A stretch of DNA of 64,000 nucleotides, taken from the NCBI RefSeq assembly GCF_031453555.1, contig NZ_JAVIZM010000001.1, positions 4,657,001-4,721,000 on the forward strand. Direction: 5' to 3'. Each line of letters starts with the position of its first letter. The first letter of the stretch is position 1. This document shows, one piece after another, positions 1 to 8,451 of the stretch. Position numbers and translations under genes: made by a program. The notes beneath the pieces are model-generated. The model saw nothing but the letters and a program-made list of their open reading frames with translations. It was not told the origin of the DNA and did no database searches. Source of the DNA: Bacillus sp. SLBN-46. GTDB lineage: Bacteria > Bacillota > Bacilli > Bacillales > Cytobacillaceae.

Positions 1-54
1 CCACAGTCCAGACATTTCCGCAGCAGTCAAACGAATCCTTGTTTTATCTTCCAT
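1..54 (-). CDS. DUF3231 family protein, N-terminal fragment (runs off window)
   Basis: Only the first 18 codons are in the window. They begin MEDKTRIRLTAAEMSGLW, preceded by GAGGG eight bases upstream of the ATG. The stretch RLTAAEMSGLW resembles the start of DUF3231 proteins, helical four-helix-bundle proteins common in spore-forming Bacillaceae and sometimes called spore coat-like. The function of that family is not established. The call rests on a short N-terminus, so it is tentative; the ribosome binding site and start are clear. Confidence 0.55.
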   Translation of the reverse strand, partial: MEDKTRIRLTAAEMSGLW

Positions 55-173
55 GTTTATATACCCTCAGTTTCATTTGGAGTAGAATGATTTTCCATTA
101 GTATCCACAATAGAGGGGAAATTTATGATGAATATATTTACTATCAGGCTTTGCTACAAAAAATGAATGTTAA

Positions 174-199
174 AAAACAGCCATCTGTGACAGCTGTTT
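174..199 (-). terminator. terminator of the phospholipase-like gene
   Basis: A hairpin with AAACAGC and GCTGTTT arms around an 11-base loop lies just downstream of the phospholipase-like stop codon. On the minus strand it is followed by a T run, as expected of an intrinsic terminator. Confidence 0.7.
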
Positions 200-210
200 A
201 TATTTTGCAA

Positions 211-513
211 TTATATCCAATATCTACGCTGCGGACCGCACGTAAACGAGCTCCTGACTTTCATAAAGTCGTACATAAGTGCTGCTTTTCTTCCCTTATC
301 CGTCTGTCTATTTCTTTTGTCATAAAGACACTCCATAAATTCCCGATCACATTGACAGCGGTCTCTTCCACTACTAAGGCAGCGATCATGGCGCATACAA
401 CACGCATCTACATCATTAATCGGTTCGCCTGGTCCACTACATCTGGGCCCACACCATCTATATTCCCTAAAAAGACAAATTGAAAATGGACCACTACTTC
501 TTCTATTTTGCAA
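211..513 (-). CDS. small phospholipase A2-like protein
   Basis: About 100 residues. The central segment has a calcium-loop-like stretch (YRWCGPRCSGPG) followed by DACCMRHDRC, which matches the secreted phospholipase A2 active-site signature CCxxHDxC with its His-Asp pair. A further CQC and C follow. This family would hydrolyse the sn-2 ester of phospholipids in a calcium-dependent reaction. No signal peptide is visible, so its location is unclear. I place the start at TTG 513 because GGGGGTG lies six bases upstream; GTG 522 and TTG 528 are alternatives. It stands alone with its own terminator. The fold call is good; activity is inferred. Confidence 0.7.
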   Translation of the reverse strand: MQNRRSSGPFSICLFREYRWCGPRCSGPGEPINDVDACCMRHDRCLSSGRDRCQCDREFMECLYDKRNRQTDKGRKAALMYDFMKVRSSFTCGPQRRYWI

Positions 514-692
514 AACACTCACCCCCAAAACACTTCATGTGTTTTTACAACTAAAGCTATACCAATATATAAATAGTATATGGGGTTTTAAAAAAAGTGA
601 GTTGGCAAAAGCCCGTACCAAAGACTCGACATCAATAAATCTCAATAAAATGAAAAGCCCCTACTCTTTCGAATAGAAGCCTCTACACATAG

Positions 693-1727
693 TTAACACA
701 TACTTACTTTATTTTTTCCAGTATTCTTGGATCGATACAAACCTTCGTCTGCTCTGTTTAATAACGAATCGATGTTATCCTCAAGCTCAGACTCGGCCAC
801 CCCAAAGCTTGCAGTTAACCGGCCGACCCCTTGAAACTCGTGCTCTTCTACTCTTTCTCTTAAGTAGTCTGCAAGAGCAACAGCGTTATGCCCTAAAACA
901 TCGGAGATCACAATAAATTCTTCTCCTCCCCAGCGGCCCAAAAGGTCTCGTGGGGAAAGATTTTCTTGTATCAGTTCAGCTAACTCAACTAAAACAGAGT
1001 CACCAATTTTATGACCAAACAAATCATTGACCTTCTTAAAATAGTCAATATCAAAGAAAATTATCGAAAAACTCATGTGCATTTCCCTAGAATCACTCAA
1101 CTTTTGCTCCAGCCATTCATCAATTTGATGACGGTTAGCAATTCCTGTTAGCGAATCTAAATAGGCATGTTTTTTAAACAATTCCATTTTAGCATAGGCC
1201 CTAAACATATGCTGCGCGTAAAAAAGGACAATTATATAAACCAAATTAGCAAAATAAAACTGCATTAAAGAGTCAATAGATTCTGCGGAAAGTTTGTTTA
1301 TTACCACAACTCCACCCAATAAGGTAATCAGGAAAATCCCTATAGAGTAGTACAGTCCTCTTTTTATCCCTAGGGTTAAAAAAATGAACATAATAATAAT
1401 AGGCATCCAGACAATAAAATCGCCTAAAGAACCATTAATTTTCAACATGTAATTGTAAATGGTATCAAAAAAAGTTGTTACATGATAAACACTTACTAAC
1501 GCTAAATTAGATAACTCGCTAAATCGCACAAACCTTTTTTTATATACTAAGACCCAGCTGACTGCAAACCATATAGTCATTGTGTTATTGATAATAAAAC
1601 TAAGTTTGTCCGATGCATCGACATTTTGCATAATAGTATTCAATATGAGGGCCATCATAATACATGGGATCACCCACAAATAAACGCTCCTCTTAAGATC
1701 AGCAAGTGATTCATATTGTTTAGACAT
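693..1727 (-). CDS. membrane diguanylate cyclase (GGDEF domain)
   Basis: 344 residues. About six hydrophobic segments fill residues 15-175, followed by a GGDEF domain from about residue 185 with LDSLTGIANR, FFDIDYFKKVND and the catalytic loop GGEEF near residue 267. It should make cyclic di-GMP from two GTP at the membrane, with the N-terminal part acting as an uncharacterised sensor. The position of the RxxD inhibitory I-site reads SPRD, so canonical product inhibition looks absent. The A-site residues are intact, so the enzyme is probably active. It is a single gene with GGGGAG upstream of the ATG. The stimulus cannot be told from the sequence. Confidence 0.93.
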   Translation of the reverse strand: MSKQYESLADLKRSVYLWVIPCIMMALILNTIMQNVDASDKLSFIINNTMTIWFAVSWVLVYKKRFVRFSELSNLALVSVYHVTTFFDTIYNYMLKINGSLGDFIVWMPIIIMFIFLTLGIKRGLYYSIGIFLITLLGGVVVINKLSAESIDSLMQFYFANLVYIIVLFYAQHMFRAYAKMELFKKHAYLDSLTGIANRHQIDEWLEQKLSDSREMHMSFSIIFFDIDYFKKVNDLFGHKIGDSVLVELAELIQENLSPRDLLGRWGGEEFIVISDVLGHNAVALADYLRERVEEHEFQGVGRLTASFGVAESELEDNIDSLLNRADEGLYRSKNTGKNKVSMC

Positions 1728-2004
1728 CGGATTTCATCTCCCCAACTAATCCTGTTGATTAGTCTAGCCTTAAACCGCAAAAAACGGAGAATTTTTTCGA
1801 AATATGCTCATTTCTATACACTCATTTTATATGATAAATAGTCGTTTTTATATAGCTTTATTGACCTATGATTGTAGTATTTTTGTCCATTTTGTCAAAT
1901 AAAGAGGTTTTATAAAATACAATTAATCATATAAAATGTAATCCAAGGAAAGAGTTTATGGTAAATTATAGGTTATAAGATTAATGGAATGGTAGGTGAC
2001 AAAC

Positions 2005-2781
2005 ATGTTAGAAAAATTCCTTGTTTACATGTCAGCGTTTCAGCAAGAAAGAATGGTTAGAGTATACCTTCCGGAAAACTATAAAACAGAAACTAAACAG
2101 TACCCTGTGTTATACATGCACGATGGTCAGTATGTTTTTGAAGATGAAGATGCCATTAAAGGGGTATCCTTAGGAATGAAGGATTATTTAGATGCAAGTG
2201 GTTTACAAATCATTGTTGTAGGAATTGACTTAAATACCGAAGGAAAAGGACGGATTAACGAGTACTGCCCATGGGTGAATGGTGAAACAAGCAGAAAAAT
2301 ATTAGGTTATGCCGATCCATCTGGCGGTAGAGGGGACGACTATCTTGAGTTCATCGTTAAGGAACTTAAGCCCTTGATAGACAGTAATTACCGAACACTA
2401 GTAGACCATACTTCGATGGCGGGGATTTCGTTAGGAGCCATCCTATCCACTTATGCTGCCTGCAAGTATCCACATATTTTTAAAAGAATAGCTGCCATAT
2501 CCCCCGGTTTTTACAGAAACCAGGAGGAAATTGAGAACTTATTAAGGGAATCAAATTTATCAGTCATCGAAAAATTCTATATGGACTTTGGGACAAATGA
2601 AGTAGGTGAAGATGAAGAAATGAATCAGGTTTTCCTTGATTTAACGAATCGAGTCTATGAGATATTAAAAGATAAGGTAGAGAATCTCAACTTTCAATTG
2701 ATTGAAGAGGCTCAGCATAATTATTCCGCCTTTAGGAAAAGAGTACCCGATTTCCTTTCTTATTTATTTTCAGATATATAG
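2005..2781 (+). CDS. alpha/beta-hydrolase esterase (enterochelin esterase / esterase D-like)
   Basis: 258 residues from ATG 2005. AGGTGA five bases upstream favours this start over the in-frame GTG at 1996. It opens with a beta-rich RVYLPENY segment and has LYMHDGQYVF, typical of the Fes/YbbA-like esterase family. The nucleophile elbow GISLGA is near residue 142, and a late AQHNYSAFRKRVPDFL supplies the probable catalytic His. Enzymes of this family hydrolyse acyl or siderophore esters. No signal peptide is seen, so it is probably cytoplasmic. It is monocistronic with a strong terminator. The substrate is unknown; no siderophore genes are nearby. Confidence 0.85.
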   Translation: MLEKFLVYMSAFQQERMVRVYLPENYKTETKQYPVLYMHDGQYVFEDEDAIKGVSLGMKDYLDASGLQIIVVGIDLNTEGKGRINEYCPWVNGETSRKILGYADPSGGRGDDYLEFIVKELKPLIDSNYRTLVDHTSMAGISLGAILSTYAACKYPHIFKRIAAISPGFYRNQEEIENLLRESNLSVIEKFYMDFGTNEVGEDEEMNQVFLDLTNRVYEILKDKVENLNFQLIEEAQHNYSAFRKRVPDFLSYLFSDI

Positions 2782-2796
2782 TTTTTTTAATTAAAC

Positions 2797-2829
2797 AGAC
2801 ATAAAATTAGCATCACTAATTTTATGTCT
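2797..2829 (+). terminator. terminator of the esterase gene
   Basis: A 13-bp perfect stem (AGACATAAAATTA and its complement) with a seven-base loop, followed by a short T-rich stretch, lies just after the esterase stop. Confidence 0.8.
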
Positions 2830-2876
2830 TTCTATTTATAATCCCTGGGTGGATTCTTATGGTCTCTCTTTTTCAA

Positions 2877-4658
2877 TTACGTACAATGCTGCAGTTCATA
2901 GAAGGCACCACGTTTAGTCAAAAGTTCTTCGTATGTGCCCATTTCAATAACCTCACCTTTTTCCATTACCACAATTTTATCAGCATGACGAACCGTCGAA
3001 AGCCGATGAGCAACAACAAACGTGGTCCGGTCACGCGTCAGTTTTTCCATTGCCTGCTGTACATAGCGCTCTGATTTATTATCAAGGGCAGACGTTGCTT
3101 CATCCAGAATAATTATTTTTGGGTCTCTTATCAGTGCACGTGCAATTGCGATCCGTTGCCGTTGCCCACCTGAAAGCCTGCTGCCATGTTCACCAACACG
3201 GGTATCGAGGCCATCAGAAAGATTTTCAATCACGTCTTGTAAATTCGCCATTTTAATCACTTTTTTTAGTATTTCCTCACGAACATCAGGCAGACCATAA
3301 GTAATATTGTCCCGAATTGTACCCGAAAATAAGATATTATTTTGCAAAACCATGGCTAAATATTTCCGATATTTTCTAATGGATATGTCATTGATGGAGA
3401 TTCCATCAATGAGGATTGTACCTTGTTGAGCTTTATAAAAGCCAATGATGAGGTTCAAAATTGTGGATTTCCCTGAACCTGATTCCCCCACAAAGGCAAC
3501 CGTTTCGCCAGCATTTACCTCTAAAGAAAAAGACTTTAAAGCATGTTTATCCGAATTTGGATATTGAAAAGAAACATCCTTGAAAGAAATATTTCCTGTA
3601 ATTCTTTCAGGAAATCTGCGTCCTTTTAAATTTTCCGTATCCTCTGACATGAGAATCTCTGTAACCGAGTAAATCGACTCAAATCCTTTTACAATAATGG
3701 GATACACATTCAAGATATTGGTAACCGCTCCAAGAATCATGTTAAAAAACCCCTGATACATTACCACATCGCCGACCGGCATTTCCCCTTTATAGGCTAG
3801 GTAAGCAGTAAAAAATAAACAAAGAACTTGAAATACTTGAAAAGTGACCCAGTTGGAGGATGCAAAATATCCTTCTAAGATATCAAGCTGAAACCCTTTT
3901 TCTTTAATGTTCTTTAATCTTTTATCCATTTTTTTTATTTCGAATTCTTCTAGTCCATGTGCACGAGTAACTGGAATCATTTCTACCATTTGTGAAACAC
4001 TTCCTGACATTTCCTCTATTCTTGTACGAAACTCCCTGTTGGTTTTGGCAATTTTTTTTCGAAATAAATAAATGATTACCAACGAAGTGGGAACTGTTAA
4101 TACAAAGAATAAAGCAACCGTGATGCTATGCATGACAGTTAGAACAACAGCAATGGTTAGATTAATCATCGCAGGCATTAATCCAAGCATAAGCTGCCTA
4201 GAAGACATTTCGATTGCTTCTACATCGCGAAGAACCTTTGTTTGAATTCTTCCTGCTCCCAGATTTCCGTAATATCCCATCGACAACTGCTGAAGCTTCC
4301 TTACTAGTGTACTCCGAAGTCCTGCCTCCACTTGGCGTAACGCCTTACTGAAAAAGGCAACGTGAAAAGTATGCATGGGTATATTTTGAATGTAGACGAT
4401 AAAAATGATCATAAAATTCATCCAAAGCTCTGAATCACTGTGGCTATCAGGTTTAGTTGCAATGTTTATGACATTAGCCGTAACTATTGGGAAAACCCAG
4501 ACAGGCGCGCTTTTAATAATATAAAACAACAAAGAAATAATTAGCTTAACCCAATGTCCATGGTATAGCCTTAACAACACTTGAAACGGATTTGCCTTGC
4601 ATGACTTCTCTTCCTTAAACAGGTCTAGATATTCAATAGAAGGGTCTTCTAGATTCAT
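2877..4658 (-). CDS. ABC exporter half-transporter, permease-ATPase fusion
   Basis: 593 residues. The N-terminal part (about 30-330) is a six-helix exporter-type membrane domain, and the C-terminal part an ATPase. The ATPase shows Walker A GESGSGKST (about 393), the Q loop VLQNNILFSG, the signature LSGGQRQR, Walker B IIILDEATSALD and the switch His in VVAHRLS. It probably works as a homodimer exporting a lipid, peptide or drug. No partner half-transporter or regulator is adjacent. The start ATG follows GGGGGG closely. Membership of the MsbA/LmrA-type exporter family is certain; the substrate cannot be inferred. Confidence 0.95.
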   Translation of the reverse strand: MNLEDPSIEYLDLFKEEKSCKANPFQVLLRLYHGHWVKLIISLLFYIIKSAPVWVFPIVTANVINIATKPDSHSDSELWMNFMIIFIVYIQNIPMHTFHVAFFSKALRQVEAGLRSTLVRKLQQLSMGYYGNLGAGRIQTKVLRDVEAIEMSSRQLMLGLMPAMINLTIAVVLTVMHSITVALFFVLTVPTSLVIIYLFRKKIAKTNREFRTRIEEMSGSVSQMVEMIPVTRAHGLEEFEIKKMDKRLKNIKEKGFQLDILEGYFASSNWVTFQVFQVLCLFFTAYLAYKGEMPVGDVVMYQGFFNMILGAVTNILNVYPIIVKGFESIYSVTEILMSEDTENLKGRRFPERITGNISFKDVSFQYPNSDKHALKSFSLEVNAGETVAFVGESGSGKSTILNLIIGFYKAQQGTILIDGISINDISIRKYRKYLAMVLQNNILFSGTIRDNITYGLPDVREEILKKVIKMANLQDVIENLSDGLDTRVGEHGSRLSGGQRQRIAIARALIRDPKIIILDEATSALDNKSERYVQQAMEKLTRDRTTFVVAHRLSTVRHADKIVVMEKGEVIEMGTYEELLTKRGAFYELQHCT

Positions 4659-4737
4659 TATGTTCCCCCCATCCTCGTGTGAACAGAAATAAACAAAAAC
4701 ACTTATAAGTTAAAATATTTTATTAAAGATAAAAAAA

Positions 4738-4774
4738 GAACAGTATGGCTTTTAATCCGCCACACCGTTCTTTT
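4738..4774 (-). terminator. terminator of the DUF2269 gene
   Basis: On the minus strand, AAGAAC-GGT and its partner GTTCTTT form an imperfect hairpin followed by seven Ts, directly after the DUF2269 stop codon. Confidence 0.7.
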
Positions 4775-5229
4775 TAAAATGGTTTTAAAATCATTAAAGC
4801 AATAATGATTAAAAAGATTAGATTTTCTAAGTCTTCATAGCGGAAAAGAATTTTAGCTAGCCGCCAATATTCTTCAGGAATTTCTTCGCCTTTATGCGAT
4901 TCGAGTAAAGCTTTGACTGGTTTTGACCTTGGAGACAAAACAAGCGGACCAATCGCAAGAGCTGCTAGGAAGAGAATAAGACTTATAACATACCAACCCA
5001 TCTGGAACAAGCTTGGATTTAAGAGTCCCATCGCTATTCCAGTAATCAGTAGAAGGGTGCCTCCCACCATAACAAATATATGAAGTTTATGCCTGATTTT
5101 ATATGAATGCCTTAATTCGGTCATGTTTTTGCCCGATTTAACAACAGTTGTTAAAATAAACCCAGGTCCCATTCCCAAAATAGCTGAAAAAATATGAATG
5201 AACACAATTACTTTGTATAGAGAAACCAC
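4774..5229 (-). CDS. DUF2269 family membrane protein
   Basis: 151 residues with four hydrophobic helices (about 5-25, 48-68, 76-97 and 130-150). The first helix reads VFIHIFSAILGMGPGF, typical of DUF2269, and there is a charged loop EEIPEEYWRLAKI before the last helix. The family consists of small integral membrane proteins of unknown function in Firmicutes. The start is GTG with GGAGG ten bases upstream. It has its own terminator and no co-transcribed neighbour. Confidence 0.8.
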   Translation of the reverse strand: MVSLYKVIVFIHIFSAILGMGPGFILTTVVKSGKNMTELRHSYKIRHKLHIFVMVGGTLLLITGIAMGLLNPSLFQMGWYVISLILFLAALAIGPLVLSPRSKPVKALLESHKGEEIPEEYWRLAKILFRYEDLENLIFLIIIALMILKPF

Positions 5230-5395
5230 TGGTGCTCAACCTCCCGTTTCCTGCATGCTCCCATTTTACCATAAACTACTCTTCTTCAATCTGATATCTT
5301 ACGATTTGACATAGTTTTTACCAGGAGTTGTCATTGATTTATCACATTTTGAAGTGGTCAATGATTAAAATCCAGGGGTTACTTCACACATGCGA

Positions 5396-5430
5396 AAAAC
5401 CGGCAAGCCCATAATAGGCTTGCCGGTTTG
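5396..5430 (-). terminator. terminator of the 160-residue hypothetical gene
   Basis: AAACCGGCAAGCC and GGCTTGCCGGTTT form a 13-bp stem with a seven-base loop, followed on the minus strand by a short T run. Confidence 0.85.
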
Positions 5431-5456
5431 GAGTCTATTCAGTTTGCATGTGGTGG

Positions 5457-5939
5457 TTAGCGATTATTTTGTTCCGACTCAAATTGTACGGGGTCTGGAA
5501 CCTCGCCTTCCTCCGATAATTCCTTATTGGTTTTTAATGATTCCATTTCCTTCCCAAGTTGTTTCACCTCAGCCTCATCAGCTGCCATTGAACCATTTGG
5601 CTGAGGCTGGTTAGAGCGGTAATCATCTATATTTATTATATTGTCTTTTAAGTAATCGGCCATCTCATTTAATTTACTATCTGCGGCCTCTCTAACTGGA
5701 ATAGGAATCCTTTCTTCCCCATACAAGAATGGCTTTCCTAGCTTCGCCTGATCAGGATCTTCTAAATTTCGTTCAACCGGAATCTCTAACCAATAGATGG
5801 ATTCAGTAGAAGAATCCCGCAATGCTACTCTATATTTTACCGATTCACCTATACCCATCATTGAAAAACCTTGCTCTGTCATGATTGAATGTATGTCAGT
5901 AAACGGCATATTCTTAGAAACAAGTGCTTTAGCCTTCAT
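5457..5939 (-). CDS. hypothetical protein, 160 residues
   Basis: I do not recognise the family. The first 100 residues look like a compact alpha/beta domain with strands around YRVALRDSS and YWLEIPVE, ending in EAADSKLNEMADYL. The last 55 residues are acidic, rich in E, Q and N, and probably disordered. There is no signal peptide or membrane segment, so it is likely cytoplasmic. The start ATG has GGAG seven bases upstream. The gene stands alone between terminators, and composition matches its neighbours. Confidence 0.7.
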   Translation of the reverse strand: MKAKALVSKNMPFTDIHSIMTEQGFSMMGIGESVKYRVALRDSSTESIYWLEIPVERNLEDPDQAKLGKPFLYGEERIPIPVREAADSKLNEMADYLKDNIINIDDYRSNQPQPNGSMAADEAEVKQLGKEMESLKTNKELSEEGEVPDPVQFESEQNNR

Positions 5940-6042
5940 CCTTCTGCTCCTCTCCCTGATTCCTTTTTAATCGACCTAATTGTCGACTAATCTCTGTTTA
6001 CCCTAAATCATTGGAGATGAAACAATTGTGTAGAAAAGTATG

Positions 6043-6579
6043 TTAATCACGCGGGTTGATTATTGCCAACACCTGATGATCTTCCCACTTACCATTGATC
6101 CTTACATTTTTCACAGCAATACCTTCCTTATGAAAGCCAGCCTTCTCTAATACGCGAATGGATCCGATATTGTGTGGCATAACGCCTGCTTCAATCCTAT
6201 GTAAATTCAATTCATTGAAAGCATATTCAGCCATTAGCTTAGCCGCTTCAGTTGTATACCCTTTGCCATTATGCTTTTTATCTAAAAAATATCCAATAAA
6301 TGCACTTTGGAGCGAGCCCCTCATGACATGGAATAGATTAATTGTTCCAATTAAATTATCATCATATGTAAAAATGCCAAAATTATAGGACTGATCGTTT
6401 TGACTATCCTCTTGATAGAACTGTATTCTATTAAATTGTGTTTCTAATGTATAGAAGTCTTCACTTCGCTCCATAGAAAATCGTTGAAAAAAATCACGAT
6501 TAGCAAACTGTAACTCGAGCAATGCGGCAGCATCACTTGGAAGAAACGGTCTTATATAAATTGATTCACTTTTCATCAT
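6043..6579 (-). CDS. GNAT N-acetyltransferase, RimJ/RimL type
   Basis: About 178 residues. The GNAT fold is clear: IYIRPFLPSDAAALLEL at the N-terminus, GTINLFHV, then the acetyl-CoA loop region GYFLDKKHNGKGYTTEAA and the LHRIEAGVMPHNIGSIRVLEKAGF motif. These are hallmarks of the RimJ/RimL subfamily, which acetylates alpha-amino groups of proteins or small amines. It is the last of three consecutive GNAT genes on the same strand (7620 to 6043), probably one transcript. The start is ATG 6579 (or 6576) with AAGGAG about 11 bases upstream; an upstream GTG at 6600 is less likely. The acceptor substrate is unknown. Confidence 0.88.
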   Translation of the reverse strand: MMKSESIYIRPFLPSDAAALLELQFANRDFFQRFSMERSEDFYTLETQFNRIQFYQEDSQNDQSYNFGIFTYDDNLIGTINLFHVMRGSLQSAFIGYFLDKKHNGKGYTTEAAKLMAEYAFNELNLHRIEAGVMPHNIGSIRVLEKAGFHKEGIAVKNVRINGKWEDHQVLAIINPRD

Positions 6580-6599
6580 GGTTTTACTCACTCCTTTCA

Positions 6600-7109
6600 C
6601 TACTTATCAAAATGCAGCACCATATGTTCATCGTTATAATATACACCATTTATTTTCAAAGCTTTCTCCTCTAGTCCAAACGTCTGAAACCCTAATTTGG
6701 AATAGAGTTTTTTCGCTTTTTCATTACTCGCAATGACAGATAAGTTTATTTTTTCAATAACATCGATTGTTTTCGCTTTTTTAACTGCCGCTGTAAGCAA
6801 GGCCTCCCCGATTCCAGAACCTTGTTTTCTTGGCGTGACATACATCGCGAAGATATTTGCCCTGTGCTGAATCTTTTCTGCTTTTTCCAAAAGTAACGTG
6901 ACAACGCCAATAAGTTCTTCCCCATCGAACGCTCCAAAGGTATAGTTTCCTTCTGCGGTGAAATTACGAGCTACCTGTTCAACGGGATTCTCCCTTTTGA
7001 CGGCCTCTTCATAACTCGTTAAAAAAGCTTCTGGATTTTCCTTTAATGCTTCTAGTCTCAATTCCCAATACTTTTCTGCATCAGCAGGAGTTAATAGTCT
7101 AATGTTCAT
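6600..7109 (-). CDS. GNAT N-acetyltransferase
   Basis: 169 residues from ATG 7109, chosen because AAGGGAG lies seven bases upstream; longer starts would run into the preceding gene. It begins MNIRLLTPADAEKYWELR and has a GVVTLLLEKAEK strand and the acetyl-CoA signature VTPRKQGSGIGEALLTAA. The C-terminal NEKAKKLYSKLGFQTFG is the usual last GNAT helix and strand. It is the middle gene of a three-GNAT run, 13 bases after the upstream stop and about 20 bases before the next start, which suggests co-transcription. The acceptor is unknown; small-molecule detoxification or protein acetylation are both possible. Confidence 0.88.
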   Translation of the reverse strand: MNIRLLTPADAEKYWELRLEALKENPEAFLTSYEEAVKRENPVEQVARNFTAEGNYTFGAFDGEELIGVVTLLLEKAEKIQHRANIFAMYVTPRKQGSGIGEALLTAAVKKAKTIDVIEKINLSVIASNEKAKKLYSKLGFQTFGLEEKALKINGVYYNDEHMVLHFDK

Positions 7110-7122
7110 ACTAGATCTCCCT

Positions 7123-7620
7123 TCATACAAGCTTCGCCATATAGTATTCATCCACAAACTCACCGTCTATTAGTAGGGAATTCTTTTTGGTTCCTTCCAC
7201 TTCAAATCCCATTTTTTTATACAAAGCGACACCTGCTACATTTTGCGTGACGGTCGTTAGTTCGAGGCGGCGGATCTTCCTCTCAACTGCCCATTCTTCC
7301 AATTTCTCAAATAGCGTGGTTCCAATGCCCTGCCCTCTATAATCTTTTAAAATACCAATAACTACATATACAGAGTGCTGATTTCTTTTTGCCGTACCGC
7401 CCATTGCAAATATGTACCCAACTAATTGTTCTTCGTTTTCGGCTACAAAAATGGTGGAGTTCTCGCTTTTTTGGATCGAGTGGATTCTCTGCTGTTGTTG
7501 TGCAGGTGTAATTTGTCGTTCACCCGGTTCCATCAGCATAAATTCAGATTCTTTTTCAACCTGCTTTATAAGCGCAACCAAATTTTCTGCATCGGATTCT
7601 TCTACTTCTCTAACAACCAT
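7123..7620 (-). CDS. GNAT N-acetyltransferase
   Basis: 165 residues. It has the N-terminal MVVREVEESDAENLVALI, the LVGYIFAMGG strand, the acetyl-CoA loop IGILKDYRGQGIGTTLFEKL (Q/RxxGxG/A type) and the terminal NVAGVALYKKMGFEVEG. This pattern is close to GNATs annotated as ribosomal-protein-alanine or polyamine-like acetyltransferases, but the substrate is not deducible. It is the first gene of the three-GNAT run and so carries the likely promoter. GAGAGGG lies six bases before the ATG. Confidence 0.88.
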   Translation of the reverse strand: MVVREVEESDAENLVALIKQVEKESEFMLMEPGERQITPAQQQQRIHSIQKSENSTIFVAENEEQLVGYIFAMGGTAKRNQHSVYVVIGILKDYRGQGIGTTLFEKLEEWAVERKIRRLELTTVTQNVAGVALYKKMGFEVEGTKKNSLLIDGEFVDEYYMAKLV

Positions 7621-7774
7621 AGAAATCCCTCTCCCTAATAATGATATAATCCCTATTTAATGTCGTGGAGCCCAAAGGATAATCGATGCACCGAGTAAAC
7701 TTTTAAGCAATAGTATTTTCTATTCCTATTACCAATATAAACACTGTTAAAAAAGACTGCCAGCAATAGCAGCC

Positions 7775-8446
7775 CTATTCTACTTTATTCTTCTTAATAA
7801 ACACTTCAACCTGTTCCATTATTTCTTTCATCGCCTCAATGGATACTAATGTATTTCCTTGAATTTCTAAACCATGGTCCGCTTTTTGTATAACAACTGT
7901 ACTAACAAGCGGATTGTTCTCGAAGGATGCTAATCGTTCTTCAATGAAATGATGGTCTTCATCTCCAATGACGCAAAGAGAAGGCAATTCAGTTTCCAAT
8001 AGGGCTTGGTACACCCTATCTTCTTTTAGAAGTGGGGTTAACCAGATTCCTACTGAATTTAGAAGGAAGGTTCCCCCAGTCCATTCCATTGCCATCGGAA
8101 TGGTCCCAATGGACTTACTTAATAAAATGCATTGTTCATAATATGTATCTTTAAGAACTGCCTCCACCACCGCTTTTACATCTTCATACATCCACTGTTC
8201 TTGTTCCGCCTTAGTAAGCTTTCTAAACTGTTCATTTTTCACAAAGTTATAATTGATATGAAGAACATCAATGTTGTTATTCAAACACACGCCCGTCGCA
8301 TAATGAAACAACGGCCGCTGAGTGGTATAACCAAGTCCTGGGAACATAATACAAATACTTTTATTTCGCTTTTCACTACGTATCCATGTATACGGTACCG
8401 TAGAATATTCATTTCTAACTACTTCATCTTCGAAAAATTGGTACAT
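7775..8446 (-). CDS. alpha/beta-hydrolase family protein
   Basis: 223 residues from ATG 8446; AGAGGTG six bases upstream makes this better than the in-frame GTG at 8455. SICIMFPGLGYTTQRPLFHYA is an oxyanion-hole region. ILLSKSIGTIPMA holds the nucleophile elbow, with SKSIG in place of the usual GxSxG. Late VIGDEDHHF and KADHGLEI would supply Asp and His. It is likely a cytoplasmic esterase or lipase-like protein of unknown substrate. It begins five bases after the PP2C-like gene stop, so the two are almost certainly co-translated. Confidence 0.78.
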   Translation of the reverse strand: MYQFFEDEVVRNEYSTVPYTWIRSEKRNKSICIMFPGLGYTTQRPLFHYATGVCLNNNIDVLHINYNFVKNEQFRKLTKAEQEQWMYEDVKAVVEAVLKDTYYEQCILLSKSIGTIPMAMEWTGGTFLLNSVGIWLTPLLKEDRVYQALLETELPSLCVIGDEDHHFIEERLASFENNPLVSTVVIQKADHGLEIQGNTLVSIEAMKEIMEQVEVFIKKNKVE

Positions 8447-8451
8447 TTCAT

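Noticed and set aside
151..483. 110-residue frame on the plus strand
   Set aside because: It lies antisense to the phospholipase A2-like gene and has no ribosome binding site or family features.
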